Assembly (NCBI RefSeq): GCF_000520735.1
Contig: NZ_ASSC01000031.1
Location: forward strand, 1-32,247
Direction of reading: 5' to 3'
Length of the DNA: 32,247 nt
Source of the DNA: Paenibacillus forsythiae T98
GTDB lineage: Bacteria > Bacillota > Bacilli > Paenibacillales > Paenibacillaceae
Below the pieces are notes generated by a model. That model did no database searches, had not been told where the DNA came from, and saw nothing but the letters and a program-made list of their open reading frames with translations. The translations under genes were made by a program, and so were the position numbers. Numbering within the stretch: position 1 is the stretch's first letter; every line of letters begins with the position of its first letter. Positions 16,839 to 25,419 of the stretch are shown here, in pieces.

Positions 16839-16973
16839 GGCATGAAATCTGCTTCACAGGCCTTTCCGGATGGTCTGGGCATAGGTACAGGCAGAATGGA
16901 GCGGCCCCGAATACACTGTACTCGAAGGCGGCAACAGAATCTGTGCTCCAACGCCAGAAGGAGGAGGGATATT

Positions 16974-17327
16974 ATGACACAACCAGTGACCAAGAAGCAG
17001 GTGATGAAGCTGGTGGGCAAAAATATCATAGCGGTGAAAAAGGACGGAACAAAGGTTGCGGGCAAGCTGCTTCGCATTTCGGGCAATCGTCTGATTGTAC
17101 AGCGTACCGGAGGTAGAAAAGTGCAAATCAAAGCTATCATTCCGCTCGTGCTGTTCGACCTGCTTGCAGTAGGAACCGCTCCTTACGCCTATGGCGGATA
17201 TGGCTATGGACCCGGCGCGCCTTACGGTCCGGGATATGGCTACGGCGGCGGTTACGGCTATGGCGTCAACAATACGTATGGACCTGGCGGTTATGGCGGG
17301 GGACCTTCCCCTTACGGCTTTTTCTAA
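16974..17327 (+). CDS. Small Sm-like protein with a Gly/Tyr-rich tail
   Basis: A 117-residue protein in two parts. Residues 1-60 (KLVGKNIIAVKKDGTK, VAGKLLRISGNRLIVQ, KVQIKAIIPLVLFDLLAVG) have the alternating pattern of a small beta-barrel: strand, D-G turn, G-x-L strand, N-x-L-x-V strand, similar to Sm/Hfq or SH3-like folds. Residues 65-117 are almost only Gly, Tyr, Pro and Ala with repeated GYG and YGPG units and end in YGFF. Gly/Tyr-rich tails occur in spore coat proteins and in phase-separating RNA-binding proteins. GAAGGAGGAGGGA right before the ATG is a very strong ribosome binding site. I do not know a named family. It is 8 bases from the converging GNAT gene. Confidence 0.72.
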   Translation: MTQPVTKKQVMKLVGKNIIAVKKDGTKVAGKLLRISGNRLIVQRTGGRKVQIKAIIPLVLFDLLAVGTAPYAYGGYGYGPGAPYGPGYGYGGGYGYGVNNTYGPGGYGGGPSPYGFF

Positions 17328-17335
17328 GCAGATAT

Positions 17336-17794
17336 TCAAATGCCCGTCGGCAAGAAGCGCTTCTCCAGCTCGTAGCACATGCTCTGCGGCAAATATCGGA
17401 CAACGGTATAGCCCAGCTTTTCGTAAAAAGCAAGCCCCGGCGCATTGCCGACGTCTACCGCTACTTTGGATCGGTGGCATCCGCGTGATAATGCAAACCG
17501 TTCCGCCCGGTCCATTAGCATATTCCCCCAGCGCTTCCGCTTCGCCGAAGCGGCGACGGCAAGCATATCAATATAGAGCAGATCCCCGTGCAGCATGAAA
17601 TGGACAAATCCCAGCGGGCCGCTGTCATAATCGGAACTCGCTACAAGCGTAACTCCCCGTCCGAGCCGGCGCGGGAGTTCTTTTTTGACCTGGTCCAGCA
17701 CTTTTGCGGGCAAATGGGACAAAGGCACAAGCTCGGTTTCAATCAATCGGTGAATAATCTCATCGTCCTGTTTGGGGCGGCGGTAACGGATCAC
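17336..17794 (-). CDS. GNAT-family N-acetyltransferase
   Basis: A 152-residue acetyltransferase of the GNAT fold. LLYIDMLAVAASAKRKRWGNML carries strand 4 and the acetyl-CoA pyrophosphate loop (here KRKRWGNML, slightly off the R-x-x-G-x-G/A consensus). The C-terminal NAPGLAFYEKLGY is the conserved end motif. The substrate is unknown. The start is placed at GTG 17794, because GGAAGGGGGA lies about 6 bases upstream; another in-frame GTG at 17812 has none. Gene order says little about its role. Confidence 0.82.
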   Translation of the reverse strand: MIRYRRPKQDDEIIHRLIETELVPLSHLPAKVLDQVKKELPRRLGRGVTLVASSDYDSGPLGFVHFMLHGDLLYIDMLAVAASAKRKRWGNMLMDRAERFALSRGCHRSKVAVDVGNAPGLAFYEKLGYTVVRYLPQSMCYELEKRFLPTGI

Positions 17795-17900
17795 GGTGCT
17801 TCCCCCTTCCACACTTTGTCGTACATCATATGATTGGCGGGGGGCTGCGGGTTCCGCCCAGAATAAAAGAAGGACAAAGCGGTGAGATTAAAATAAGGGA

Positions 17901-17929
17901 TTGACTAACCGTGTAAGGAATCATATAAT
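17901..17929 (+). promoter_or_regulatory. Sigma-A promoter of the ilvB operon
   Basis: TTGACT (17901-17906) and a perfect TATAAT (17924-17929) with 17-base spacing. Transcription would begin near 17936, directly at the T-box leader. Confidence 0.85.
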
Positions 17930-17935
17930 GTGTCT

Positions 17936-18296
17936 AAACATTTTAACGAGCATATCGGCAATGAAGAGGACGAAGTTTTAAGGGCTCTTTTGACCAGAGA
18001 GCGGGTGGAACTGCTGAAACCACCGCCAAAACCCCTTATATACGAGCTCACCTCGGAGCTGTTTCCCTGAAAGGTCCGCCAGTTTACTCCGGTGGAATTA
18101 TTAGGGGAAATCGTGTGGTCTGCGTTACGGACTTTAGGTTGCAGAAATCGGCTTTTGCCTACATCGATGGATTTTTGCATACCTGCCAAGGCATTGCATC
18201 GCGAGATGCTCTGTAAATATGGGTGGTACCACGGAAGAACAGCCTTTCGTCCCTCACGCGCTTATGCGGCGCAGGGGTGATGAAAGGCTTTTTTGT
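17936..18296 (+). promoter_or_regulatory. T-box leader, leucine type (CUC specifier)
   Basis: A T-box reads the charging state of a tRNA and lets transcription continue only when the tRNA is uncharged. The conserved T-box GGGTGGTACCACGG is at 18221-18234; its TGGT bulge (18224-18227) would pair with an ACCA 3' end, as in tRNA-Leu. The apical part of stem I (AGAGAG...GTGG...CCACC) is near 17995-18025. In the specifier loop the triplet CTC (18047-18049), followed by ACC, reads leucine. The terminator AGCCTTTC...GAAAGGCT (18241-18289) ends in six Ts. The next genes are ilvB, ilvN, ilvC and leuA, which fits a leucine signal. Confidence 0.93.
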
Positions 18297-18381
18297 TTTG
18301 TATGAACCCGGCTGAAACGGATGAACACAGGCGATCGTCGTTTGCATAGGAAAGTTGATATTTTGTAAGGAGGATGACTGA

Positions 18382-20124
18382 ATGATGACGCAAATACCGG
18401 AAATACGGTCCACAGAGGAGTTACGGGAGAAATGGAAGACACCGGAAGTGATTACCGGGTCCGAAATTCTGCTGCGGAGTCTGGTGCTGGAGGGCGTGGA
18501 TACCGTGTTCGGATATCCCGGGGGAGCCGTTCTATATATCTATGACGCATTGTACGGATTCAATGATTTCAAGCATGTGCTGACCCGGCATGAGCAGGGT
18601 GCGATTCATGCGGCGGACGGATATGCAAGAGCAAGCGGCAAGCCGGGCGTCTGTATCGCGACTTCCGGACCCGGGGCGACCAATCTGGTCACCGGCATCG
18701 CTACCGCCTATATGGATTCCGTCCCGCTGGTTGTCATCACAGGCAACGTATTCTCCAGCCTGATCGGCACGGACGCATTCCAGGAGGCCGACATTACCGG
18801 GATCACAATGCCGATTACCAAGCATAGCTATCTGGTGCGCAGTGTGGAAGATCTGCCGAGAATCATGCATGAAGCTTTCCATATTGCGTCGACGGGCCGC
18901 AAAGGACCGGTGCTTATCGATATTCCGAAGGATGTATCAGCGGCAAAGACGCTGTTCACTCCTGTAACGAGCGTCAACCTCCGGGGCTATAATCCCCGAT
19001 CGGTTCCGAACAAGCTGCAGCTTGACAAGCTGGTGCGCGCGATTGCCGAGGCGGAGCGGCCGGTAATCATCGCAGGCGGCGGGATTATTTATTCCGGGGC
19101 GCATGAAGCGATGTACGAATTCGTCAAGCGGACGGAAATTCCGATCACGACGACATTGCTTGGACTGGGCGGTTTCCCTAGCGGCCATGAGCTGTGGATG
19201 GGCATGCCGGGCATGCACGGCACGTATACGGCGAACAACGCTATCCAGGAATGCGACCTTCTGATCAATATAGGAGCCCGGTTCGACGATCGTGTAACGG
19301 GCAAGCTCGACGGCTTCGCGCCAAAGGCCAAGATCGTGCATATCGATATCGATCCTGCCGAGATCGGCAAGAACATATCGCCTGACATTCCGATTGTTGG
19401 CGACGTCAAGACGGTGCTGGAAATGCTGATTCCCGAAGTGGAACGGGCTTCGAAAGCGGATGCCTGGAGAAGCCGGATTGCAGAGTGGAAGCAGGATAAG
19501 CCGCTTCGTTACAAGGATGAGGGCAAAGTGCTGAAGCCGCAGTGGGTTATTGAGCTGATCAATGACACCACGAAGGGCGAGGCGATCGTGACGACGGACG
19601 TTGGCCAGCATCAAATGTGGGCCGCGCAGTATTACAAGTTCAATCATCCGCGTTCCTTTATTACGTCGGGCGGTCTCGGAACGATGGGCTTCGGCTTCCC
19701 TTCGGCGATCGGCGCGCAGATGGCGAACCCGGAACGGCTCGTCGTGTCGATCAACGGCGATGGCGGCATGCAGATGTGTTCCCAGGAGCTGGCGATCTGC
19801 GCGATTCACAATATTCCGGTCAAGATCGTCGTTATTAATAACGAGGTACTAGGCATGGTGCGGCAATGGCAGAATCTCATTTACGAGAAGCGTTACAGCT
19901 ATACGGACCTGGCCGGCAGTCCGAACTTTGTGAAGCTTGCTGAAGCCTATGGCATCAAGGGCATCCGGGCGACAACGAAGGAAGAAGCAAGGGCCGCATG
20001 GCAGGAGGCTTTGGAAACACCGGGGCCGGTATTGGTGGAATTCCTCGTTTCCAAGGATGAAAATGTCTATCCGATGGTAACCCAGGGCTCGACCATCGAT
20101 CAAATGCTGATGGGGGATGAATAA
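18382..20124 (+). CDS. ilvB: Acetolactate synthase, large (catalytic) subunit
   Basis: This thiamine diphosphate enzyme joins two pyruvates, or pyruvate and 2-ketobutyrate, in the first common step of valine, leucine and isoleucine synthesis. The 580-residue protein has the catalytic Glu71 in RHEQGAIHAADGYAR, the FAD-associated central domain, and the cofactor motif GDG (459-461) ... NN (486-487). ATSGPGATNLVTGIATAYMDS is typical of biosynthetic rather than catabolic forms. AAGGAGG lies 8 bases before the ATG at 18382; a second ATG follows immediately. It is controlled by the T-box just upstream and coupled to ilvN. Confidence 0.96.
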   Translation: MMTQIPEIRSTEELREKWKTPEVITGSEILLRSLVLEGVDTVFGYPGGAVLYIYDALYGFNDFKHVLTRHEQGAIHAADGYARASGKPGVCIATSGPGATNLVTGIATAYMDSVPLVVITGNVFSSLIGTDAFQEADITGITMPITKHSYLVRSVEDLPRIMHEAFHIASTGRKGPVLIDIPKDVSAAKTLFTPVTSVNLRGYNPRSVPNKLQLDKLVRAIAEAERPVIIAGGGIIYSGAHEAMYEFVKRTEIPITTTLLGLGGFPSGHELWMGMPGMHGTYTANNAIQECDLLINIGARFDDRVTGKLDGFAPKAKIVHIDIDPAEIGKNISPDIPIVGDVKTVLEMLIPEVERASKADAWRSRIAEWKQDKPLRYKDEGKVLKPQWVIELINDTTKGEAIVTTDVGQHQMWAAQYYKFNHPRSFITSGGLGTMGFGFPSAIGAQMANPERLVVSINGDGGMQMCSQELAICAIHNIPVKIVVINNEVLGMVRQWQNLIYEKRYSYTDLAGSPNFVKLAEAYGIKGIRATTKEEARAAWQEALETPGPVLVEFLVSKDENVYPMVTQGSTIDQMLMGDE

Positions 20125-20126
20125 CG

Positions 20127-20612
20127 GTGGAAAGAAATACGATTTCCGTGCTGGTAAACGACCAGCCTGGCGTGCTCCAACGGGTATCGGGGCTGTTCGG
20201 ACGGCGCGGGTTTAATATTGAGAGCATTACCGTTGGCCAATCCGAGGAAACCGGACTGTCCCGGATGGTCATCGTCACCTTGGGGGATGATGACCAGCTG
20301 GAGCAGATTGAGAAGCAGCTCTATAAGCTGATCGACGTCATCAAGGTGGTGAATCTTAGCGTAAGGCCGATGGTTGCGCGCGAGCTGGCGCTGATTAAGG
20401 TCAAAGCCGATCCCTCCGAGCGGCCGGAGATTATGGGTGTGGTCGAAACGTTCCGCGCCTCTGTTGTCGACATCGGCAGCACGAGCCTGCTCGTGCAGGT
20501 GGTGGGGGACACGCAGAAGATCGACGCGATGATCGAACTGCTGAAGCCTTATGGCATCAGGGAGTTGTCCCGGACCGGCGTTACGGCGATGATCCGCGGA
20601 AATGTGCAATAG
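20127..20612 (+). CDS. ilvN: Acetolactate synthase, small (regulatory) subunit
   Basis: A 161-residue regulatory subunit with an N-terminal ACT domain (ISVLVNDQPGVLQRVSGLF, then RRGFNIESITVGQSEE) that binds the feedback inhibitor valine, and a C-terminal domain (DIGSTSLLVQVVG). It activates IlvB and gives feedback control. It begins with GTG at 20127, two bases after the ilvB stop, with a GGGGGATGA site inside the end of ilvB, so the two are co-translated. This subunit is also called ilvH in many genomes. Confidence 0.95.
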   Translation: MERNTISVLVNDQPGVLQRVSGLFGRRGFNIESITVGQSEETGLSRMVIVTLGDDDQLEQIEKQLYKLIDVIKVVNLSVRPMVARELALIKVKADPSERPEIMGVVETFRASVVDIGSTSLLVQVVGDTQKIDAMIELLKPYGIRELSRTGVTAMIRGNVQ

Positions 20613-20634
20613 ATCTATTTTGCAGCTTTAGCGA

Positions 20635-20663
20635 ATTACTGCTTTTTTGCAGTACAATATAAT
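20635..20663 (+). promoter_or_regulatory. Candidate internal promoter upstream of ilvC
   Basis: A perfect TATAAT (20658-20663) lies 17 bases after ATTACT (20635-20640), a weak -35. If used, transcription starts near 20670, just before the structured ilvC leader. Confidence 0.4.
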
Positions 20664-20676
20664 AACGAACGGCATT

Positions 20677-20750
20677 CCCGCTAAAAAGCGGGAGCTTGAG
20701 GGAAAGCGCCTGCACAGCTCTTCTCCTGAAGCACCCGCTTTTTAGATGGG
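20677..20750 (+). promoter_or_regulatory. Structured leader of ilvC with two mutually exclusive hairpins
   Basis: CCCGCT-AAAA-AGCGGG (20677-20692) forms a tight hairpin. The same 3' arm belongs to CTAAAAAGCGGG (20681-20692), which pairs perfectly over 12 bases with CCCGCTTTTTAG (20734-20745). Inside the long stem AGCT (20693-20696) can pair with AGCT (20716-20719), and CTTC/GAAG (20720-20731) forms a second arm, so the fold would be a three-way junction. The distal arm ends in five Ts and thus also resembles a terminator. I know no named family with this shape. Confidence 0.5.
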
Positions 20751-20761
20751 TTCCAATTTAA

Positions 20762-21769
<1,008 letters not shown>

Positions 21770-21817
21770 GATTGGCATAATCAGGTACGGATTCACATAT
21801 AAATGCAAGTCTTCAGG

Positions 21818-21843
21818 TGCGGCTCCGCTTTAGGCGGGCCGCA
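21818..21843 (+). terminator. Hairpin between ilvC and leuA, weak terminator or processing site
   Basis: TGCGGC-T-CCGC pairs with GCGG-GCCGCA around a TTTAG loop with one bulged T, a ten-pair stem. Only TTT follows, so full termination is unlikely. It may lower leuA expression relative to ilvC or protect the upstream message. Confidence 0.4.
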
Positions 21844-21883
21844 TTTGGAGCGTTTGATGATTACTTTTAAGGAGGTGCCCGGC

Positions 21884-23425
21884 ATGCGAAAAATTTATGT
21901 ATTCGATACAACATTGCGTGACGGAGAACAGTCCCCCGGCGTGAATTTGAATACGCAGGAGAAGCTGGAGATCGCCTATCAGCTGGAAAAGCTGGGGATT
22001 GACCGTATGGAGGCGGGATTTCCCGCAGCATCGCCGGGAGATCTGGCGGCAGTCAATGCCGTTGCCAGAGCGGTCAAGAATGTGACGGTTATCGGCCTTT
22101 CCAGATCCCGCGAAACCGATATTGATGCCGTCAAGGAGGCGCTTAAGGGCGCGCAGGACCCGTGCATTCATCTGTTCCTCGCGACTTCCCCGATTCACCG
22201 TCAGCATAAGCTCCGGATGGATAAGGGGCAGGTGCTGGAGACGGCTCAGGCAGCCATCCGCTATGCGAAGAAATATTTCACCAAGCTGGAGTTCTCGCTT
22301 GAGGATGCGGGACGGACCGAGCTTGACTTTATGGCCGAGGTGGTCGGCATGGCGGTTCGCGAAGGCGCGAGCGTTGTCAACATTCCGGATACCGTCGGCT
22401 ATCTGAATCCGTCCGAGTACGGGGCAATCTTCAAATATTTAAAGGAAAATGTTCCGGACATCGACCGCGTTCAGCTTAGCGCGCACTGCCATAACGATTT
22501 GGGAATGGCCACGGCGAATACGCTGGCGGCAATCCAGAACGGGGCGGATCAAATCGAGGGCACAATCAATGGCATCGGTGAACGCGCGGGCAACACGGCC
22601 ATTGAAGAAGTGGCGCTGGCGCTTGAGACGCGCAGCGATTTCTTCGGGGCGAAGACGTCGCTTGTACTGTCTGAGATTTCCCGCACAAGCCGTCTGGTCA
22701 GCAAATTGACCGGTATGGTCGTGCCGGGGAACAAGGCGATCGTCGGGGCGAACGCTTTTGCGCATGAGTCGGGAATCCATCAGGACGGCATGCTTAAGGA
22801 GAAGACAACGTATGAGATTATGACGCCGGAGACCATCGGCCTGAAGGAGAGCAAGCTGGTGCTCGGCAAGCATTCCGGCCGCCACGCTTTCCGGGACAAG
22901 CTGAACGATCTGGGCTACGATCTGCCGGAAGACGTGCTGAATGCGGCGTTCGCCAGATTCAAGGATCTGGCCGACAAGAAGAAGGAAGTATCCGACGAGG
23001 ATATTTTGGCGCTGATGGAGGAACGGCTGGGCGTTACGCCGGAAATTTACAGCCTGCGCACTCTGTACGTCACTTACGGCAATGAAGCGACGCCGACCGC
23101 CAAGCTGATTCTGAACGGTCCGCCCGAGGAGCCAATCGTCGCAGAAGCCGAGGGGAATGGCTCGGTGGATGCGATATACAACGCCATCGACCAGGCAACT
23201 GGCGAAGAAGTCAAGCTGGACGATTATTCCATAAAGTCCGTCACTCAAGGCAAGGACGCCCAGGGCGAGGTGCATGTCATTCTGTCTCAGGGCATTGTCG
23301 CCGCGGCGGGGAGAGGGCTAAGCACCGACATTCTGGAGGCGAGCGCCCGGGCTTACCTCGATGCGCTCAACAAGCTGATTGAGAAGCGCAAGACGTATAC
23401 GAAGCGCGAAGACGCTCATTTATAG
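21884..23425 (+). CDS. leuA: 2-isopropylmalate synthase
   Basis: LeuA condenses 2-ketoisovalerate with acetyl-CoA, the first committed step of leucine synthesis. The 513-residue protein begins with the HMGL-like barrel (VFDTTLRDGEQSPGVNL), carries the metal ligands HxH in LSAHCHNDLGMA and the GINGIGERAGNTA-type loop (here GTINGIGERAGNTA). Its C-terminal regulatory domain (about 390-513), which binds leucine as feedback inhibitor, is complete. The ATG at 21884 has AAGGAGG 8 bases upstream; an open reading from 21803 has no such signal. A strong terminator follows, so leuCD and leuB are not in this transcript. Confidence 0.96.
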   Translation: MRKIYVFDTTLRDGEQSPGVNLNTQEKLEIAYQLEKLGIDRMEAGFPAASPGDLAAVNAVARAVKNVTVIGLSRSRETDIDAVKEALKGAQDPCIHLFLATSPIHRQHKLRMDKGQVLETAQAAIRYAKKYFTKLEFSLEDAGRTELDFMAEVVGMAVREGASVVNIPDTVGYLNPSEYGAIFKYLKENVPDIDRVQLSAHCHNDLGMATANTLAAIQNGADQIEGTINGIGERAGNTAIEEVALALETRSDFFGAKTSLVLSEISRTSRLVSKLTGMVVPGNKAIVGANAFAHESGIHQDGMLKEKTTYEIMTPETIGLKESKLVLGKHSGRHAFRDKLNDLGYDLPEDVLNAAFARFKDLADKKKEVSDEDILALMEERLGVTPEIYSLRTLYVTYGNEATPTAKLILNGPPEEPIVAEAEGNGSVDAIYNAIDQATGEEVKLDDYSIKSVTQGKDAQGEVHVILSQGIVAAAGRGLSTDILEASARAYLDALNKLIEKRKTYTKREDAHL

Positions 23426-23472
23426 GAAGCGGCGCTTGCAGTTTCATGGGCAATGAGGCACGGAAATATGGC

Positions 23473-23518
23473 AAGGACTGTTTTTGGAGCAAGCTCTGCT
23501 CAGAAACAGTCCTTTTTT
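23473..23518 (+). terminator. Intrinsic terminator after leuA
   Basis: AAGGACTGTTT (23473-23483) pairs perfectly with AAACAGTCCTT (23503-23513), with an inner CTGAGC-like extension. Six Ts follow. Confidence 0.93.
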
Positions 23519-23832
23519 GTATTTGCAGACCGTTGATGAGGTTTACGGCCGGCGGCAAGGATATGGAATAAGATACGATGTGGACGGTATAATCGTTAAT
23601 ACTGGCGGACGGGATGCCCGGGTCTCCCAGATCTTCGCCGCTTTTGTATATGATGTTCACATAGTTGCTCCATCCTTGCCCGGGGGAAATCGGCACGGTA
23701 AGTTTGCCAGTTTGCGCCAACGGGTTGCCGAAATTTTTGTCCGAATGAATTTTATGATAAGAAATCGATGATTTTTGCAGGGGAGCGGAAGAAGCGCGCG
23801 TCAAACGTAATGTAGAGAAGGAGGGGAGAGAA
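23519..23832. other. Intergenic stretch before the ECF sigma gene, possible gene remnant
   Basis: Between the leuA terminator and the sigma gene lie about 310 bases without a supported gene. The minus strand from about 23760 down to 23520 reads with coding-like codons (for example SDKNFGNPLAQTGKLTVP, then GWSNYVNIIYKSGEDLGDPG), but it has no start with a ribosome binding site and no stop before the leuA terminator. It may be the remains of a gene. I see no convincing sigma-A or ECF-type promoter for the downstream sigma operon. Confidence 0.35.
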
Positions 23833-24375
23833 CTGGAAGAGGCGGAATGGATATCGGCCGTACTGAACGGCGAGCGTCAGGCTTTTGCTCATTTGGTGAC
23901 GCGCTATCAGGGCTTGGTATACCGGGTATGCATCAAAATAACGGGAGAATCCGAGTCGGCCAAAGATATGGCCCAGGAGGTATTTATCAAAGCCTACAAG
24001 GCGCTTCCCTCCTTCCGGGGACAATCCTCATTTTCTACCTGGCTGTACCGGATTGCCTACCGCACCTGTCTGGACTGGAAAAGAGCCAATGACAGGGAAT
24101 GGAAGTATCGCAGCATGGCGGATTATACGGAGAATGACTATGTGACTTCACAGACGCCGGAACATGCCGCACTCCGCAAGGAGGCTTCCGAGGAATTGGG
24201 GAAAAGTGTGAACAGTCTTGCCGAACCGTACCGGTCGGTTGTGCAGCTGTACTACTTTAACCGGCAATCCTATCAGGAAATAGCTGAAGCGAAAGGCATA
24301 TCGGTCAAAACGGTTGAATCTCAGCTGTACCGCGCCAGACAGATCATGCGAAGACAAGGGGAGAGATGGGAATGA
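23833..24375 (+). CDS. ECF-family RNA polymerase sigma factor, probable CTG start
   Basis: A 180-residue extracytoplasmic-function sigma factor of the SigW-like type. Region 2 spans about residues 20-85 (FAHLVTRYQGLVYRVC, DMAQEVFIKAYKAL, FSTWLYRIAYRTCLDW) and region 4 about 125-175 (SYQEIAEAKGISVKTVES, QLYRARQIMRR). AAGGAGGGG lies 8 bases before CTG 23833. From there the protein begins (M)EEAEWISAVLNGERQAF, a normal ECF start. The frame has no ATG, GTG or TTG between the upstream stop (23758) and TTG/GTG at 23890/23893, which would cut into region 2. The anti-sigma gene overlaps its stop. The sigma factor should be silenced by it until the envelope is stressed. Confidence 0.9.
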   Translation: MEEAEWISAVLNGERQAFAHLVTRYQGLVYRVCIKITGESESAKDMAQEVFIKAYKALPSFRGQSSFSTWLYRIAYRTCLDWKRANDREWKYRSMADYTENDYVTSQTPEHAALRKEASEELGKSVNSLAEPYRSVVQLYYFNRQSYQEIAEAKGISVKTVESQLYRARQIMRRQGERWE

Positions 24376-24824
24376 AATGCGATGCAGTAATGGATTGGCT
24401 TCCCCATTATATCGAAGGTCTGCTGTCTCCCGAGGCAGAGCGGGAAATGACGCGGCATATCGGTGCTTGCCCCGCCTGTGCGCGGTGGCTGGAAGAAGCG
24501 AGGGCGATGGAGGAGATATGGAAGGAAGCGGACGGCGCTCCGGAAGCCGGGCCGTTTACCGATTCTCCTGATCTCGTTCCGCGGGTAATGGCGGAGATTG
24601 AACGGCTGGAGTCAGCGCGCCAATCGGATAATGCGGGACCCGCTGCTTCAAGACGGCGCTCCGCGCGCCGGACCTCATGGGTTCACTACGGCCTGGCGGC
24701 CTGTCTGACCTTTGTGCTGGTTCAATACGGCGTATTTGAACAGCTGGCCTACGGGCTGACGGAAATCAACGGCCACATGTCGAACTCGGTAACGGCGCTG
24801 CTCGGCGCCCAGGGGAATCGCTAG
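24372..24824 (+). CDS. Anti-sigma factor with zinc-binding N-terminus
   Basis: A 150-residue membrane anti-sigma factor. The N-terminal zinc-binding anti-sigma motif His29-x3-Cys33-x2-Cys36 is in RHIGACPACARWLEEA. A linker rich in Ser/Arg (about 80-100) precedes one membrane helix (WVHYGLAACLTFVLVQYGVF, about 98-117), and a short outer tail follows. The ATG at 24372 overlaps the sigma stop (ATGA) and is 8 bases after GGAG; another ATG at 24366 is too close to that site. It should hold the sigma factor at the membrane until released, probably by proteolysis. Confidence 0.85.
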   Translation: MKCDAVMDWLPHYIEGLLSPEAEREMTRHIGACPACARWLEEARAMEEIWKEADGAPEAGPFTDSPDLVPRVMAEIERLESARQSDNAGPAASRRRSARRTSWVHYGLAACLTFVLVQYGVFEQLAYGLTEINGHMSNSVTALLGAQGNR

Positions 24825-24901
24825 AGCCGAAAGCCGAAGAGATAGATCATTGCGAGGCATGCGGAATGCTCGGCAAGACCACATAATCAGGAGGATGCTA
24901 C

Positions 24902-25402
24902 ATGATAAAAAAGAAACGCTGGCTCACTTTTATGCTGGCCATGGTTCCGGGACTCGGACATTTGTATCTGGGCTTCAAAAAACAGGGAATGCAGTTTATG
25001 ATCGGCGCGTTTGTCTGTATCGTCTTTATTCCTTCCATGCCGACGGTATTCCCGTTCGCGCTGGCCGCTCTGTGGTTCTATCAGCTGTTTGACGCTCTGC
25101 AGAAGGCCACATGGAACAAGCTCGCCTTCGCAGAGCATGAACGGCTGATGTATGGGCCGGAGGGTCTTGGCTCGCCCTGGCCGCCCTTTGCCGTACCGCC
25201 AATGCCCGATTACCCGCAGGATGACGTCAGTCCGGCATGGATGGGGGGAGCTTGCATCGTGGCGGGGGCTCTCCTGCTGCTGATTACGGTCTTCCCGGGA
25301 CTGTGGCTCCTGCTGACCGAGCTTAATATCGGCACGATTTTGCTGTCTCTTGGCCTGATCGCCTACGGGCTGCATATGCTTAGAAAGAACACAAAAGCGT
25401 AA
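24902..25402 (+). CDS. Polytopic membrane protein of unknown function in the sigma operon
   Basis: A 166-residue membrane protein. The N-terminal half (KKRWLTFMLAMVPGLGHLYLG, split after residue 20) has the TM2-like pattern of a helix, a P-G-x-G-H-x-Y-x-G turn and a second helix (about 32-60). A Pro-rich soluble stretch (PWPPFAVPPMPDYPQDD, about 92-108) leads to two more helices (about 113-160) resembling LiaI/DUF5668 membrane pieces. AGGAGG lies before the ATG. It is 77 bases after the anti-sigma gene and 17 before the DUF4097 gene, so all four are probably one operon. It may sense or protect the membrane; that is inference from context. Confidence 0.75.
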   Translation: MIKKKRWLTFMLAMVPGLGHLYLGFKKQGMQFMIGAFVCIVFIPSMPTVFPFALAALWFYQLFDALQKATWNKLAFAEHERLMYGPEGLGSPWPPFAVPPMPDYPQDDVSPAWMGGACIVAGALLLLITVFPGLWLLLTELNIGTILLSLGLIAYGLHMLRKNTKA

Positions 25403-25419
25403 GAACGGAGAGTCATGGG

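Noticed and set aside
23367-23804. 145-codon minus-strand reading across the leuA end and its terminator
   Set aside because: It begins at TTG without a ribosome binding site and runs through a strong terminator into leuA antisense; only a possible remnant is noted for 23520-23760.
23893-24375. GTG 23893 (or TTG 23890) as start of the ECF sigma factor
   Set aside because: It cuts off the first 19-20 residues, including part of region 2, and lacks a ribosome binding site, while an ideal one lies before CTG 23833.
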